Below, piece after piece: positions 8,297 through 16,912 of a DNA stretch of 64,000 nt (its first letter is position 1; every line of letters starts with the position of its first letter). Source of the DNA: Motiliproteus sediminis (GTDB taxonomy: Bacteria; Pseudomonadota; Gammaproteobacteria; Pseudomonadales; Balneatricaceae). Position numbers and translations under genes: made by a program. The stretch is from NCBI RefSeq assembly GCF_017912535.1, contig NZ_JAERQK010000005.1, forward strand, positions 62,001 to 126,000, in the 5' to 3' direction. A model generated the notes under the pieces. The model worked only from the letters and a program-made list of their open reading frames with translations, was not told the origin of the DNA and ran no database searches.

Positions 8297-8324
8297 TTGA
8301 CAGCGGTCCGAAAACGCGTAAAAT
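8297..8324 (+). promoter_or_regulatory. Promoter of the tRNA-Val/tRNA-Asp cluster
   Basis: A perfect -35 TTGACA (8297-8302), 16-bp spacer and TAAAAT (8319-8324) lie 20 nt before the first tRNA. A strong sigma-70 promoter is expected for a stable-RNA operon. Confidence 0.85.
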
Positions 8325-8343
8325 TCGCAGCTCTTGAAACGCG

Positions 8344-8419
8344 GGGCGTGTAGCTCAGCTGGGAGAGCGCCACCCTTACAAGGTGGATGTCGGCGGTTCG
8401 ATCCCGTCCACGCCCACCA
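8344..8419 (+). tRNA. tRNA-Val (anticodon UAC), copy 1
   Basis: A 76-nt cloverleaf with encoded CCA. Acceptor GGGCGTG pairs with CACGCCC, and the anticodon loop CTTACAA gives UAC (reads GUA and other Val codons). Identical to the copy at 8544. Confidence 0.97.
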
Positions 8420-8432
8420 CGTTTCTTGAAGC

Positions 8433-8509
8433 GGAGCGGTAGTTCAGTTGGTTAGAATACCGGCCTGTCACGCCGGGGGTCGCGGGTTCGAGTCCCGTCC
8501 GTTCCGCCA
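8433..8509 (+). tRNA. tRNA-Asp (anticodon GUC), copy 1
   Basis: A 77-nt cloverleaf with encoded CCA. Acceptor GGAGCGG pairs with CCGTTCC, and the anticodon loop CTGTCAC gives GUC. The discriminator base is G, as expected for Asp. Confidence 0.97.
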
Positions 8510-8543
8510 ACTTTTAGTTGCATTGTTTGATGCAATTGACAGT

Positions 8544-8619
8544 GGGCGTGTAGCTCAGCTGGGAGAGCGCCACCCTTACAAGGTGGATGTCGGCGGTTCG
8601 ATCCCGTCCACGCCCACCA
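8544..8619 (+). tRNA. tRNA-Val (anticodon UAC), copy 2
   Basis: Identical in all 76 positions to the first tRNA-Val at 8344, with encoded CCA. Confidence 0.97.
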
Positions 8620-8650
8620 CTGTCAAGACGGTTCAGATCGTTATCGCTGC

Positions 8651-8727
8651 GGAGCGGTAGTTCAGTTGGTTAGAATACCGGCCTGTCACGCCGGGGGTCG
8701 CGGGTTCGAGTCCCGTCCGTTCCGCCA
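8651..8727 (+). tRNA. tRNA-Asp (anticodon GUC), copy 2
   Basis: Same 77-nt sequence as the first tRNA-Asp, with encoded CCA. Confidence 0.97.
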
Positions 8728-8741
8728 CTTACGATCCTGAT

Positions 8742-8817
8742 GGGCGTGTAGCTCAGCTGGGAGAGCGCCACCCTTACAAGGTGGATGTCGGGAGTTCGAT
8801 CCTCTCCACGCCCACCA
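8742..8817 (+). tRNA. tRNA-Val (anticodon UAC), copy 3, variant T-arm
   Basis: Same as the other tRNA-Val genes except in the T-stem, where GGCGG/CCGTC becomes GGGAG/CTCTC. Both changed pairs remain Watson-Crick paired, so the gene should be functional. Confidence 0.96.
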
Positions 8818-8843
8818 TCGCTCGAACCGTTTTTTATCGCTGC

Positions 8844-8920
8844 GGAGCGGTAGTTCAGTTGGTTAGAATACCGGCCTGTCACGCCGGGGGTCGCGGGTTC
8901 GAGTCCCGTCCGTTCCGCCA
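8844..8920 (+). tRNA. tRNA-Asp (anticodon GUC), copy 3
   Basis: Same 77-nt sequence as the other two tRNA-Asp genes; the last gene of the cluster. No clear terminator follows. Confidence 0.97.
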
Positions 8921-9142
8921 CTTCTGTTGACCTTTCCTCGTTTTTATTTCGTTACGGCCTCCTTTGGTATCGGCTTGTCTGCCCGTTGGCGGCGATGCGT
9001 CAGTTGCCGCTGGTGCCCGGCATTGTGGTCCGGCTACCCAAAAGCCGCATAATCACCGTTGAATCCATCGGTTACACTAGCGCTTCCATGATCACTGCTA
9101 CTCCCCTAGGCTAGGAGTGTAGTGCGATGTCGAGGAGGTCTT

Positions 9143-10114
9143 TTGGCGGTTCAAGGGTACGACCTGATCGGGGATGTGCACGGCTGTGCACAGACACTGA
9201 CCCACCTACTGGAGTCGATGGGCTATCGGCTGCAGCAGGGGTGCTATCGCCACCAGGAGCGTCGGGCTATCTTCATCGGGGATATTGTTGATAGGGGTAA
9301 CCGGGTTCGCGAATCGCTGGCGTTAGTGCGCGCGATGGTAGAGCGTGGTGCGGCGCAGATCGTCATCGGCAACCATGAATACAACGCCATTGCTTATCAC
9401 ACGCCGAATGAGGCGGGCGGTTTTTTGCGCGACCACGGCCCCCGTCATGAGCGTCAGATTCGTGAAACCCTGGATCAGTTCAGCCAGCACCCCGATGAGT
9501 GGCAGGATTACCTGGCCTGGTTTCGCACCTTGCCTCTCTATCTCGACCTGGGTGCTTTTCGGGTGATTCACGCTTGCTGGGACCAGCAGTTGATTGACCA
9601 GTTGCGCCGGCGCGGGGTTGTCGATTTTTCCGACGACCGTTTTCTGGCGCGCTCCGCGGAACGCGGCTGTTTTGAGTGGCAGGTGGCTGACCGGCTATTG
9701 CGTGGTACTTACCTTTATCTGCCTAACGGCGAGGTGATGGTCAGCGCTGACGGTTACCGTCGTCATGTCTACCGCACCAAGTTTTGGCACTCCAGCGCCG
9801 TAACTCATGCCGATCTGCTGTTTCAGCCCGATCCGTTGCCTGCTCATATCGCGGGGCAGCCGCTCAGCGGAGCCGAACGGGATCAGTTGCTGCATTACGG
9901 GGCCACCGAGCCGCCACTGTTTATCGGGCATTACTGGCGCCAGGGTGACCCTGCTCCGATCACCCCCAATATCGCCTGTCTGGACTACAGTGCGGTCAAA
10001 GCGGGTAAACTGGTGGCTTATCGGATGGATGGCGAATCTACCTTGCGGGCGGATAAATTCGTCGCCGTGCCGGTCGAAAGCGGAGACCTTCCGGACGAGG
10101 AGCTGAGTCGTTGA
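9143..10114 (+). CDS. Metallophosphoesterase (calcineurin-like)
   Basis: A PP2A/diadenosine-tetraphosphatase-type metallophosphoesterase of 323 residues. Metal-binding motifs appear in order: GDVHG (10-14), GDIVDRG (about 47) and GNHEYN (about 77), with the later His ligands around IHACWDQ and IGHYW. The substrate is not evident; relatives act on phosphoproteins or dinucleoside polyphosphates. The chosen start is TTG at 9143, with GGAGG at 9134-9138 four bases before it. An upstream GTG at 9122 would put the SD inside the gene. It overlaps the rhomboid gene by one base. Confidence 0.85.
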   Translation: MAVQGYDLIGDVHGCAQTLTHLLESMGYRLQQGCYRHQERRAIFIGDIVDRGNRVRESLALVRAMVERGAAQIVIGNHEYNAIAYHTPNEAGGFLRDHGPRHERQIRETLDQFSQHPDEWQDYLAWFRTLPLYLDLGAFRVIHACWDQQLIDQLRRRGVVDFSDDRFLARSAERGCFEWQVADRLLRGTYLYLPNGEVMVSADGYRRHVYRTKFWHSSAVTHADLLFQPDPLPAHIAGQPLSGAERDQLLHYGATEPPLFIGHYWRQGDPAPITPNIACLDYSAVKAGKLVAYRMDGESTLRADKFVAVPVESGDLPDEELSR

Positions 10115-10977
10115 TGCATAAATTGATGGAGCTGCCCGCTTCTGTGGACCTGCGTGATTTCGCCGCGTTTCTGTGGCGACAACAGATTCCCCACCGGATT
10201 ACCCACTTTGATGGCCAACAGCAGCTGTGGCTGGGGCGCGAGAGTGACGTTGATTTTGTTACCCGTCAGTTCGAGCGTTGGCGCGACGGTGAATCGCTGG
10301 CCGACGAGGCGGTTGCCGTTGCCCCCGGGCGCTCGTCAGGGTTGCGCCTGAGTATCCATTTCTATCCGGTGACTATGGCACTGATCGGCATCAGTCTGCT
10401 GGTGGCTGTGATCACCGGCCTGGGTGACAATCTGAACTGGCTGCATTGGTTTACCTTCGTCGATTTCAATTTTCAGGGGCAGCAGCTGCTGTTCCAGAGT
10501 CTGGGTACCCTGATCGAAAGCGGGCAGTGGTGGCGCTGGGTTACCCCGATATTTGTTCACTTCAGCGTGCTGCATCTGGTGTTCAACCTGCTTTGGACCT
10601 GGGAGCTGGGGCGGCGGATCGAGCACCTGCAAAAACGCCGGGTGCTGGTGGTGCTGGTGCTGTTTACCGGTATTGTTTCCAACCTGGCGCAATATCTGAT
10701 GACCGGGCCGCTGTTTGGCGGATTGTCCGGGGTGATTTTTGGCCTGATGGGGTATACCTGGCTGTGGGATCGCCTCAATCCGGAACGCCGTTTCGGCCTG
10801 CCTCCTGCGCTGATGACCTTTATGATGATCTGGTTGGTGCTGGGTGTCAGCGGTGCCATCGAAGCGATGGGGATGGGGTCGATCGCCAATACTGCACACC
10901 TGATCGGGTTGTTGTCGGGATTGCTGGCCACGCCGGTGGTGTACCTGTTGCGCCATCGCTTGTGGCGGCGCGGGTAG
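10114..10977 (+). CDS. Rhomboid family intramembrane serine protease (GlpG-like)
   Basis: An integral membrane protease of 287 residues with a cytoplasmic N-terminal domain (1-80) and six predicted membrane segments from about 83. The catalytic pair is visible: Ser205 in GGLSGVIFGL and His262 in NTAHLIGLLSG. HFSVLHLVFNLLWTWELG holds the conserved HxxxN oxyanion region. Family members cleave transmembrane helices within the bilayer. The ATG at 10114 shares one base with the TGA of the phosphoesterase gene; an in-frame TTG lies just before it. GlpG itself lies with glpR in E. coli, so this context differs. Confidence 0.9.
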   Translation: MHKLMELPASVDLRDFAAFLWRQQIPHRITHFDGQQQLWLGRESDVDFVTRQFERWRDGESLADEAVAVAPGRSSGLRLSIHFYPVTMALIGISLLVAVITGLGDNLNWLHWFTFVDFNFQGQQLLFQSLGTLIESGQWWRWVTPIFVHFSVLHLVFNLLWTWELGRRIEHLQKRRVLVVLVLFTGIVSNLAQYLMTGPLFGGLSGVIFGLMGYTWLWDRLNPERRFGLPPALMTFMMIWLVLGVSGAIEAMGMGSIANTAHLIGLLSGLLATPVVYLLRHRLWRRG

Positions 10978-11049
10978 GTTATCCCGTGCTACCATGAGCC
11001 CGTTTTGGTGGTTCGTCACCACCCCGTCTGCTGTTGTGAGATCTGAACC

Positions 11050-11316
11050 ATGATGACCTTTGAACAACTTCTTGAAGTAATGACCCCGGAAGTCCATGCG
11101 GCGATGAAAACCGCGGTCGAGTTAGGTAAGTGGCCGGATGGCCGCCGCCTGAGTAGCGAAGAGCGTGAGGCCTGTCTGCAAGCGGTGATCGCCTACGATG
11201 CCAAGCACCTGCCGGAAGAGCAGCGGGTGGGCTATATCGATCGCACCAAACCGGACGGGACCCAGCACGGACCCAGCCAGAGCACCGAAGATATCATCCG
11301 GATTCTTAACAGCTGA
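11050..11316 (+). CDS. YeaC family protein (DUF1315)
   Basis: An 88-residue protein with the family pattern: TFEQLLEVMTPEVHAAMKTAVELGKWPDGRRLS near the start, then ACLQAVIAYDAKHLPEEQRVGYID. It is soluble and of unknown function. It sits directly before the DUF2797 gene, with a 1-base stop/start overlap (TGATG), so the two are almost certainly cotranslated. This pairing with DUF2797 and pepN is, from memory, conserved in related gammaproteobacteria. Confidence 0.88.
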   Translation: MMTFEQLLEVMTPEVHAAMKTAVELGKWPDGRRLSSEEREACLQAVIAYDAKHLPEEQRVGYIDRTKPDGTQHGPSQSTEDIIRILNS

Positions 11317-12182
11317 TGAGTTTCGTCGCACTGGGCGCGGGGACGCTGCGCAAAATGCAGGTGGCGCTGGGCGAGCCGGCGGAGTATCACTTTCGTCTGG
11401 ATGATCAGCAGGTGGCGATGAACCCCCTGCTGGGGCAGCGGATTCAGCTGCGCCATACCGGCGGTATTCATTGTCTCGCCTGTGGTCGCAAGACCAAAAA
11501 AAGTTTCAGCCAGGGCTACTGCTACCCCTGCTTTACCAGGCTGCCGGAGTGTGACCGCTGCATCATGGCGCCGGAACATTGCCATTTTCACGCTGGCACC
11601 TGCCGTGATGAAGCCTGGGGCGAACGTAACTGCATGACCGATCATCTGGTCTATCTGGCTAACAGTAGCGGTATCAAGGTGGGGATCACCCGGGTCAGCC
11701 AGGTGCCAACCCGCTGGCTTGATCAGGGGGCAACCCAGGCGCTGCCGATACTGCGGGTGGCGACCCGGCAGCAATCGGGCTTGGTGGAAGCGATTCTGCG
11801 TGAGCATGTCACCGATCGCACCCAGTGGCAGCGCATGCTGAAGGGGGTCCCCGAGTCTCAGGATCTGGCCGCCTTTCGCGAACTGCTGCTGCAACAGTGC
11901 CGTGAGCCGTTACAGGCGTTGCAGCAGCAATACGGGGTGCAGGCGATCCAGCCGGTTTACGATGTCGAACCGCTGCAAATCGACTACCCGGTGCGCAACT
12001 ATCCGCTCAAGGTCACGGCGCTTAATCTCGACAAAACACCGGAGATCGAAGGAACCCTGGAGGGAATCAAGGGCCAATATCTGATTCTGGATACCGGAGT
12101 TATCAATGTACGCAAGTACGGTGCCTATCAGGTGGAACTGTCCGCCGAGGCGCCGGCAGCCAAGGATTTACCCGCATCATGA
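11316..12182 (+). CDS. DUF2797 zinc-binding protein with GIY-YIG-like core
   Basis: A 288-residue protein of unknown function. An N-terminal domain carries paired cysteines (HCLACGRKTKKSFSQGYCYPCF, then PECDRCIMAPEHCHFHAGTC), suggesting bound zinc. The following stretch, LVYLANSSGIKVGITRVSQVPTRWLDQGA and later SGLVEAILREHVTDRTQWQRML, looks like a GIY-YIG-type fold with KVGIT in the second strand. This is a family-level inference. It overlaps yeaC by 1 base and pepN by 4 bases (ATGA), making a tight yeaC-DUF2797-pepN operon. Confidence 0.85.
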   Translation: MSFVALGAGTLRKMQVALGEPAEYHFRLDDQQVAMNPLLGQRIQLRHTGGIHCLACGRKTKKSFSQGYCYPCFTRLPECDRCIMAPEHCHFHAGTCRDEAWGERNCMTDHLVYLANSSGIKVGITRVSQVPTRWLDQGATQALPILRVATRQQSGLVEAILREHVTDRTQWQRMLKGVPESQDLAAFRELLLQQCREPLQALQQQYGVQAIQPVYDVEPLQIDYPVRNYPLKVTALNLDKTPEIEGTLEGIKGQYLILDTGVINVRKYGAYQVELSAEAPAAKDLPAS

Positions 12183-14815
12183 GCAAGAACAACCCTCGTA
12201 CTATCCACCTCAAGGATTACCGCGTTCCGCCTTTTCTGATCGAGCGTACCGCGCTCCATTTCGAGCTGGGCGAGAAGGCAACACTGGTCAAGTCGCGCCT
12301 GTCGATGCGGCGCAATCCCGCCTCGGACGAACGCGATATCCCCCTGCGTCTGCATGGCGACAGCTCGCTGGTGCTGCGCCGGCTGGTGGTCGACGGACGA
12401 GACCTTAACGCCGATGAATACCGGATCGACGATGAGGGGCTGGAAGTCACCGGCAGCTTCACCGAGCCGTTCGAGCTGGAGTGTGTCACCCTGATCAAAC
12501 CGCAGGAGAACACGTCGCTGGAGGGGTTATACCGATCCAACGGCATGTTCTGCACCCAGTGTGAGGCGGAAGGCTTTCGCAAGATCACCTATTATCTTGA
12601 TCGCCCCGATGTGATGTCGGTGTTTACCACCACCATTCACGCCAGCCGGGTGGACTATCCGGTGCTGCTCTCCAACGGAAACCCGGTGGCCGAGGGCGAA
12701 CAGAACGGCCGCCACTGGGTGACCTGGGAAGACCCCTTTCCCAAGCCTGCTTACCTGTTCGCGCTGGTGGCCGGTGATCTGGAAAAGGTCGAAGACCGCT
12801 TCGTGACCCGGAGCGGGCGCGAGATCGCCCTGCGGCTGTTTGTTGAAAAGCAGAATCTGGACAAGTGTGATCACGCCATCGAGTCACTGAAAAAATCGAT
12901 GCGCTGGGACGAAGAGGTGTACGGGCGTGAATACGACCTCGACATTTTTATGATTGTGGCGGTCGATCACTTCAATATGGGAGCGATGGAGAACAAGGGG
13001 CTCAATATTTTCAACTCCTCCTGTGTACTGGCCAAACCGGAAACCACTACTGACAGCGCCTTCCAGCGCATCGAAGGGATCGTCGCCCACGAGTACTTCC
13101 ACAACTGGTCCGGTAATCGGGTCACCTGTCGCGACTGGTTCCAGCTCAGCCTGAAGGAGGGCTTCACGGTATTCCGCGACTCGGAGTTCTCCGCTGATAT
13201 GGGGTCGCGCACGGTCAAGCGGATCGAGGACGTCGCCCTGCTGCGGACCCAGCAGTTCGCCGAGGACGCAGGACCCATGGCGCACCCAGTGCGGCCAGCG
13301 TCCTTTATCGAAATCTCCAACTTCTACACCCTGACGGTCTATGAAAAGGGTGCGGAGGTGGTGCGCATGCTGCACACCCTTTTGGGGCCGGAGAAGTTCC
13401 GCGAGGGTTCTGATCTCTACTTCGCGCGTTTCGACGGCCAGGCGGTCACCACTGACGATTTTGTTGCCTGCATGGCGGAGGTCTCCGGGCTCGACCTGAC
13501 CCAGTTCAAGCGCTGGTACTCTCAAGCAGGTACGCCGCGAGTGGATGCCTCTGATGATTATGATGCCTCCACCGGGCGTTACACCCTGACTTTGAAACAG
13601 AGCTGTCCAGCAACGCCCGAAGCCAGCGAAAAAGCGCCCTTTGTGATCCCGGTGGCGCTTGGCCTGCTGGACGAGCAGGGCAATGAACTGGCCCTCGATG
13701 ACAGTGGTGCCACTAGCCAGGTGCTCTCGTTTGACCAGGCGCAGCAGAGCTTTGTGTTTGAAAACCTGCCCTGCAGGCCAGTACCGTCGCTGCTGCGCGG
13801 CTTTTCCGCGCCGGTGATTCTCAGCTACCCCTACAGCCGTGACCAACTGACTTTTCTGATGGCCCACGACAGCGACGGCTTTAACCGCTGGGATGCCGGT
13901 CAGCAGCTGGCGGTGCAGGTGATCCAGCAGCTGGTCGCTGACTATCGTGCTGACCGTGATCTGGAGGTCGACCAGCGCTTGATCACCGCCTATCAGCAGG
14001 TGTTGGCTGATCGAAGCCTCGACCCGGCTATGGTAGCCAAAATGCTGGCGCTGCCCTCCGAGGCCTATCTGGGCCAACTGGCTGAGGAGATCGATGTTGA
14101 TGCCATTCACCATGTGCGCCAGTTCGTCCGCCGCGCCTTGGCTGAACAGCTGCAAGGATTGTTTATGGACGCCTATCGCCACAACCGCAGCAACGGCAAG
14201 TTTGAACTCAGCGCGGAGGCGATCGCGCGCCGTGCGCTGCAGAACAGTGCCCTGGGGTATTTGATGGCACTGGAGCGGCCGCAGGATCTGGTGCTGGCGC
14301 AGGAGCAGTTCGAAACTGCGGACAACATGACCGATACGCTGGCGGCGTTGTCGTTGCTGGCCAGTTGTGACGACGATGATGCCCGGGAAACGGCGCTGGA
14401 AAGTTTCTATAACCAGTGGCAGCACGATGCGCTGGTGGTGAACCAGTGGCTCAGTGTACAAGCCAGTGCTGATCGCCCTGATGTGTTCGATACGGTACGG
14501 GGACTGATGAAGCACCCGGCGTTCGACATGGGGAATCCTAACAAGGTGCGCGCCCTGATCGGCGTATTCTGTGGCCAGAATGCGGTTCACTTTCATCGCA
14601 CCGATGGTGCCGGCTACCGTTTTCTGGCCGATCAGATACTGACGCTGGATGCGCGTAATCCGCAGATCGCCTCGCGTCTGCTGGGGCCGCTGACGCGCTG
14701 GAAACGTTACGACGCCAAGCGCCGTGCATTGATGCAGGCGGAGCTGGAACGGATCCGTGATGCTGACAAACTGTCGCCGGACAGCTATGAAGTGGTTACC
14801 AAGACCCTCGCCTGA
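12179..14815 (+). CDS. pepN: Aminopeptidase N
   Basis: An M1 zinc aminopeptidase of 878 residues (E. coli PepN is 870) that removes N-terminal residues from peptides in the cytoplasm. The exopeptidase motif GAMEN lies at 268-272 and the zinc-binding HEYFHNW at about 304-310, with the third ligand Glu in LSLKEGFTVFRD. The catalytic Tyr region (NFYTLTVYEKGAEVVRM) follows. The C-terminal alpha-helical domain is complete. It begins in the stop of the DUF2797 gene. A long open frame antisense to it is a composition artefact. Confidence 0.97.
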   Translation: MSKNNPRTIHLKDYRVPPFLIERTALHFELGEKATLVKSRLSMRRNPASDERDIPLRLHGDSSLVLRRLVVDGRDLNADEYRIDDEGLEVTGSFTEPFELECVTLIKPQENTSLEGLYRSNGMFCTQCEAEGFRKITYYLDRPDVMSVFTTTIHASRVDYPVLLSNGNPVAEGEQNGRHWVTWEDPFPKPAYLFALVAGDLEKVEDRFVTRSGREIALRLFVEKQNLDKCDHAIESLKKSMRWDEEVYGREYDLDIFMIVAVDHFNMGAMENKGLNIFNSSCVLAKPETTTDSAFQRIEGIVAHEYFHNWSGNRVTCRDWFQLSLKEGFTVFRDSEFSADMGSRTVKRIEDVALLRTQQFAEDAGPMAHPVRPASFIEISNFYTLTVYEKGAEVVRMLHTLLGPEKFREGSDLYFARFDGQAVTTDDFVACMAEVSGLDLTQFKRWYSQAGTPRVDASDDYDASTGRYTLTLKQSCPATPEASEKAPFVIPVALGLLDEQGNELALDDSGATSQVLSFDQAQQSFVFENLPCRPVPSLLRGFSAPVILSYPYSRDQLTFLMAHDSDGFNRWDAGQQLAVQVIQQLVADYRADRDLEVDQRLITAYQQVLADRSLDPAMVAKMLALPSEAYLGQLAEEIDVDAIHHVRQFVRRALAEQLQGLFMDAYRHNRSNGKFELSAEAIARRALQNSALGYLMALERPQDLVLAQEQFETADNMTDTLAALSLLASCDDDDARETALESFYNQWQHDALVVNQWLSVQASADRPDVFDTVRGLMKHPAFDMGNPNKVRALIGVFCGQNAVHFHRTDGAGYRFLADQILTLDARNPQIASRLLGPLTRWKRYDAKRRALMQAELERIRDADKLSPDSYEVVTKTLA

Positions 14816-14834
14816 GCCGGCTATACTCAACATT

Positions 14835-14860
14835 CGCCGCGCCGCACAACCGGCGCGGCG
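14835..14860. other. GC-rich 10-bp hairpin between pepN and the next gene
   Basis: CGCCGCGCCG pairs perfectly with CGGCGCGGCG around loop CACAAC, 20 nt after pepN. There is no T-run on either side, so it is not a standard terminator. It may stabilise the 3' end or slow transcription. Confidence 0.5.
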
Positions 14861-14891
14861 GTGAACCAATCGCTCTACAGGAACCTGAACG

Positions 14892-15278
14892 ATGCCCGAT
14901 ACGCTCTCCTCCGACATCAAGTCCGATGTCCAGTCCCGCTACCGCCAGTACCTCAGTCACCACAGCGATGCCGCTGAAGCTAATGACGCGCTGAAGCAGG
15001 CCAAGGCCAGCCGTTTGTGGTTGGTGGGGGTCGTGGTGGGGCTGTTTTCGTTCCAGTCCGAGTTTTTCCTTGGCGCTGCCTTTGCGTTGCTGGGGGTTTA
15101 CTTCTATCAGATCATTACCGCTCAGGTGCACAAAGCACAGGCGGAAGATGCGATGGAGGAGCTCGGCCGCTGGTTTAGCGGCAAAGGGCTGATGTTTCAG
15201 GACACCACCGCGTTCTTCCGTGATGATGATCAGCTGGAAAATCCGCTGAATCTGGAAGACGACGGTCTGTATCAGTAA
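14892..15278 (+). CDS. Small hypothetical membrane protein
   Basis: A 128-residue protein with a charged N-terminal helix (1-40), one or two closely spaced hydrophobic segments at about 43-75 (LWLVGVVVGLFSF and FFLGAAFALLGVYFYQII), and an acidic C-terminal tail (FRDDDQLENPLNLEDDG). I do not recognise the family. GATG follows an AGGAACC ribosome-binding region. The stop is 12 nt before the AlbA_2 gene, so the two are likely cotranscribed. Confidence 0.7.
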   Translation: MPDTLSSDIKSDVQSRYRQYLSHHSDAAEANDALKQAKASRLWLVGVVVGLFSFQSEFFLGAAFALLGVYFYQIITAQVHKAQAEDAMEELGRWFSGKGLMFQDTTAFFRDDDQLENPLNLEDDGLYQ

Positions 15279-15290
15279 CGGCCGTCCACC

Positions 15291-15992
15291 ATGAGCAGTG
15301 GCGGTCAGCGCGAATTTCGAGGCATCAGCCAGCGCTGTCATCAACTGCTGAAAATGCCGGAAGGGATTAACGTCGATTTCAAGCGCGACCTTTCCGGCAT
15401 CAAAACCCGTACCCTGGTGGCCTTTGCCAACAGTCCGCTTGGCGGTGCGGTGCTGGTCGGTGTGGACGAATACACTACCGGCGATGGCGTTCAGCGTGGA
15501 TGTGTCGTGGGCTGCCCGGTCGATGACACCGCCCGCATGAGCATCATCAACAAGGCCACCGACTGTATACCCAATCTCGACATTGAGGTGTTCGTCGAAA
15601 ACGTCTCCCGCCAGCCCTTCCTGCGGATCGAGATCGCCAGTGGCCGCCACAAACCCTACTGCACCCAGCGCGGCGAGTATGCCATCCGCACCGACGGTCG
15701 CATTCGGGCGCTGTTTCCTGACGAGCTGCTGGCGATTTTTATGGACCGCGAGGGCGAGCAGTTTCTATCTCGCTTTCGCAACGCGGTGTACCAGTTGGAG
15801 AATCAGGTCGGCCTGGTCAATGAGGCCCTCAACGAGGGGATTCTCGGCGTCAGTGACCGTTTGGGGCATCTGGATCAGCAGATCTGCAGCATCCTTGGCG
15901 GGGCCGACGGGCGTTCGCCGGAGGTGACGCTGGAAGAATTGCGCGCTGAGATGCAGCAACTGCGTGACGTGATTAACACCCACAAGTCCTAG
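15291..15992 (+). CDS. AlbA_2 (Schlafen-like) domain protein
   Basis: A 233-residue protein. Residues about 20-150 fit the AlbA_2 divergent-AAA/Schlafen-type domain: PEGINVDFKRDLSG at the start, RTLVAFANSPLGGAVLVGVDE in the middle, and RKPYC-type GRHKPYCTQRGEYAIRTDGRIRALFPDEL at the end. These domains are thought to bind nucleic acid. The C-terminal part (QFLSRFRNAVYQLENQVGLVNEALNEG) is helical, perhaps coiled coil. There is no winged helix at the C-terminus, unlike many AlbA_2 transcription factors. Its stop overlaps the end of the converging rarD gene by four bases. Confidence 0.75.
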   Translation: MSSGGQREFRGISQRCHQLLKMPEGINVDFKRDLSGIKTRTLVAFANSPLGGAVLVGVDEYTTGDGVQRGCVVGCPVDDTARMSIINKATDCIPNLDIEVFVENVSRQPFLRIEIASGRHKPYCTQRGEYAIRTDGRIRALFPDELLAIFMDREGEQFLSRFRNAVYQLENQVGLVNEALNEGILGVSDRLGHLDQQICSILGGADGRSPEVTLEELRAEMQQLRDVINTHKS

Positions 15993-16912
15993 CTGACGCC
16001 GGGGGGATTAACCGGCATTGCCGGGGGCAGACGGCGTTTATTCCACCACCCCTCAGCGGTGAACAGCGCCAGCGCGATCCAGATCAACACAAAGGTCAGC
16101 ATTCGGGCACCATCAAGGGGTTCCTGGTAGTAAAACACCGCCAGTAGAAAAGCGATACTGGGCGCCAGATACTGAAACATGCCGATCCAGGTGAGGCTGA
16201 GCCTTACGGTAGCCGCAGCAAAACAGAGCAACGGCAGAGTGGTGACGATCCCGGCGGCGAATAGCAACAGACTCAGCGTTGTATCCCCAGCGGTGAACGC
16301 TAGACCGCCATGTGCCTGCCCCCAGGCAAGGTAAGCCAGCGCCAAGGGGGTGACCAGCAGCGTTTCCACAAACAAGCCGATGATGGGATCGACCGACAAC
16401 TTCTTGCGTACCAGACCGTAAAAGCCGAACGAGAACGCCAGCACCAGCGCCACCGCCGGCAGGCTTCCCAGCAGAATCAACTGATAGCCCACCGCGATGC
16501 CCATCAGTGCGATCGCGCCCCACTGTGCCGGTCGTAACCGCTCGCCCAGAAACAGCATCCCCAGCAGCAGACTGACCAGCGGATTGATAAAGTATCCGAG
16601 GCTGGTCTCCAGAATTCGGTTATCGCTCACCGCCCAGATAAATACGCCCCAGTTGGCGGAGATGAGCAGCGCAGACAACATCAGCCCGCCAAGTAGACGC
16701 CGTTGACGCAGCAGCGCCAGCAGACTTTGCCAGCGTCGGCTCAGCCAAAGCAGCACGCCGAGCAGCAGTACTGACCACACTATGCGGTGGGCCAGCACTT
16801 CCAGTGGCGCGACGCTGGCCACCGTCTTGAAGTAGATCGGTGCCAGTCCCCACAGGCTGAAGGCGGCAAGGGCGAAGTAAACACCGCGACGAAGCTCGGG
16901 CTGTTCAGGCAT
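15989..16912 (-). CDS. rarD: EamA family transporter RarD
   Basis: A 307-residue inner-membrane protein of the DMT superfamily with about ten hydrophobic segments, opening with RRGVYFALAAFSLWGLAPIYFK and containing LAHRIVWSVLLLG, typical of RarD. The substrate is not known; the name comes from a chloramphenicol-sensitivity association in Pseudomonas. The start at 16912 has GGGAG seven bases upstream and overlaps the stop of the preceding gene by eight bases; the frame from 16936 is less likely. Confidence 0.88.
   Translation of the reverse strand: MPEQPELRRGVYFALAAFSLWGLAPIYFKTVASVAPLEVLAHRIVWSVLLLGVLLWLSRRWQSLLALLRQRRLLGGLMLSALLISANWGVFIWAVSDNRILETSLGYFINPLVSLLLGMLFLGERLRPAQWGAIALMGIAVGYQLILLGSLPAVALVLAFSFGFYGLVRKKLSVDPIIGLFVETLLVTPLALAYLAWGQAHGGLAFTAGDTTLSLLLFAAGIVTTLPLLCFAAATVRLSLTWIGMFQYLAPSIAFLLAVFYYQEPLDGARMLTFVLIWIALALFTAEGWWNKRRLPPAMPVNPPGVS

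Noticed and set aside
8448-8921. Open frames of 70 and 83 codons across the tRNA cluster
   Set aside because: They lie on or antisense to tRNA-Asp and tRNA-Val genes and encode the well-known false peptides produced by tRNA repeats.
14835-14860. Terminator of pepN
   Set aside because: The stem is strong but there is no T-run on either side.
12884-14920. A 678-codon minus-strand open frame
   Set aside because: It is fully antisense to pepN, whose motifs are unambiguous, and arises from codon bias in GC-rich DNA. The product is Gln/His/Arg-rich with no domain.
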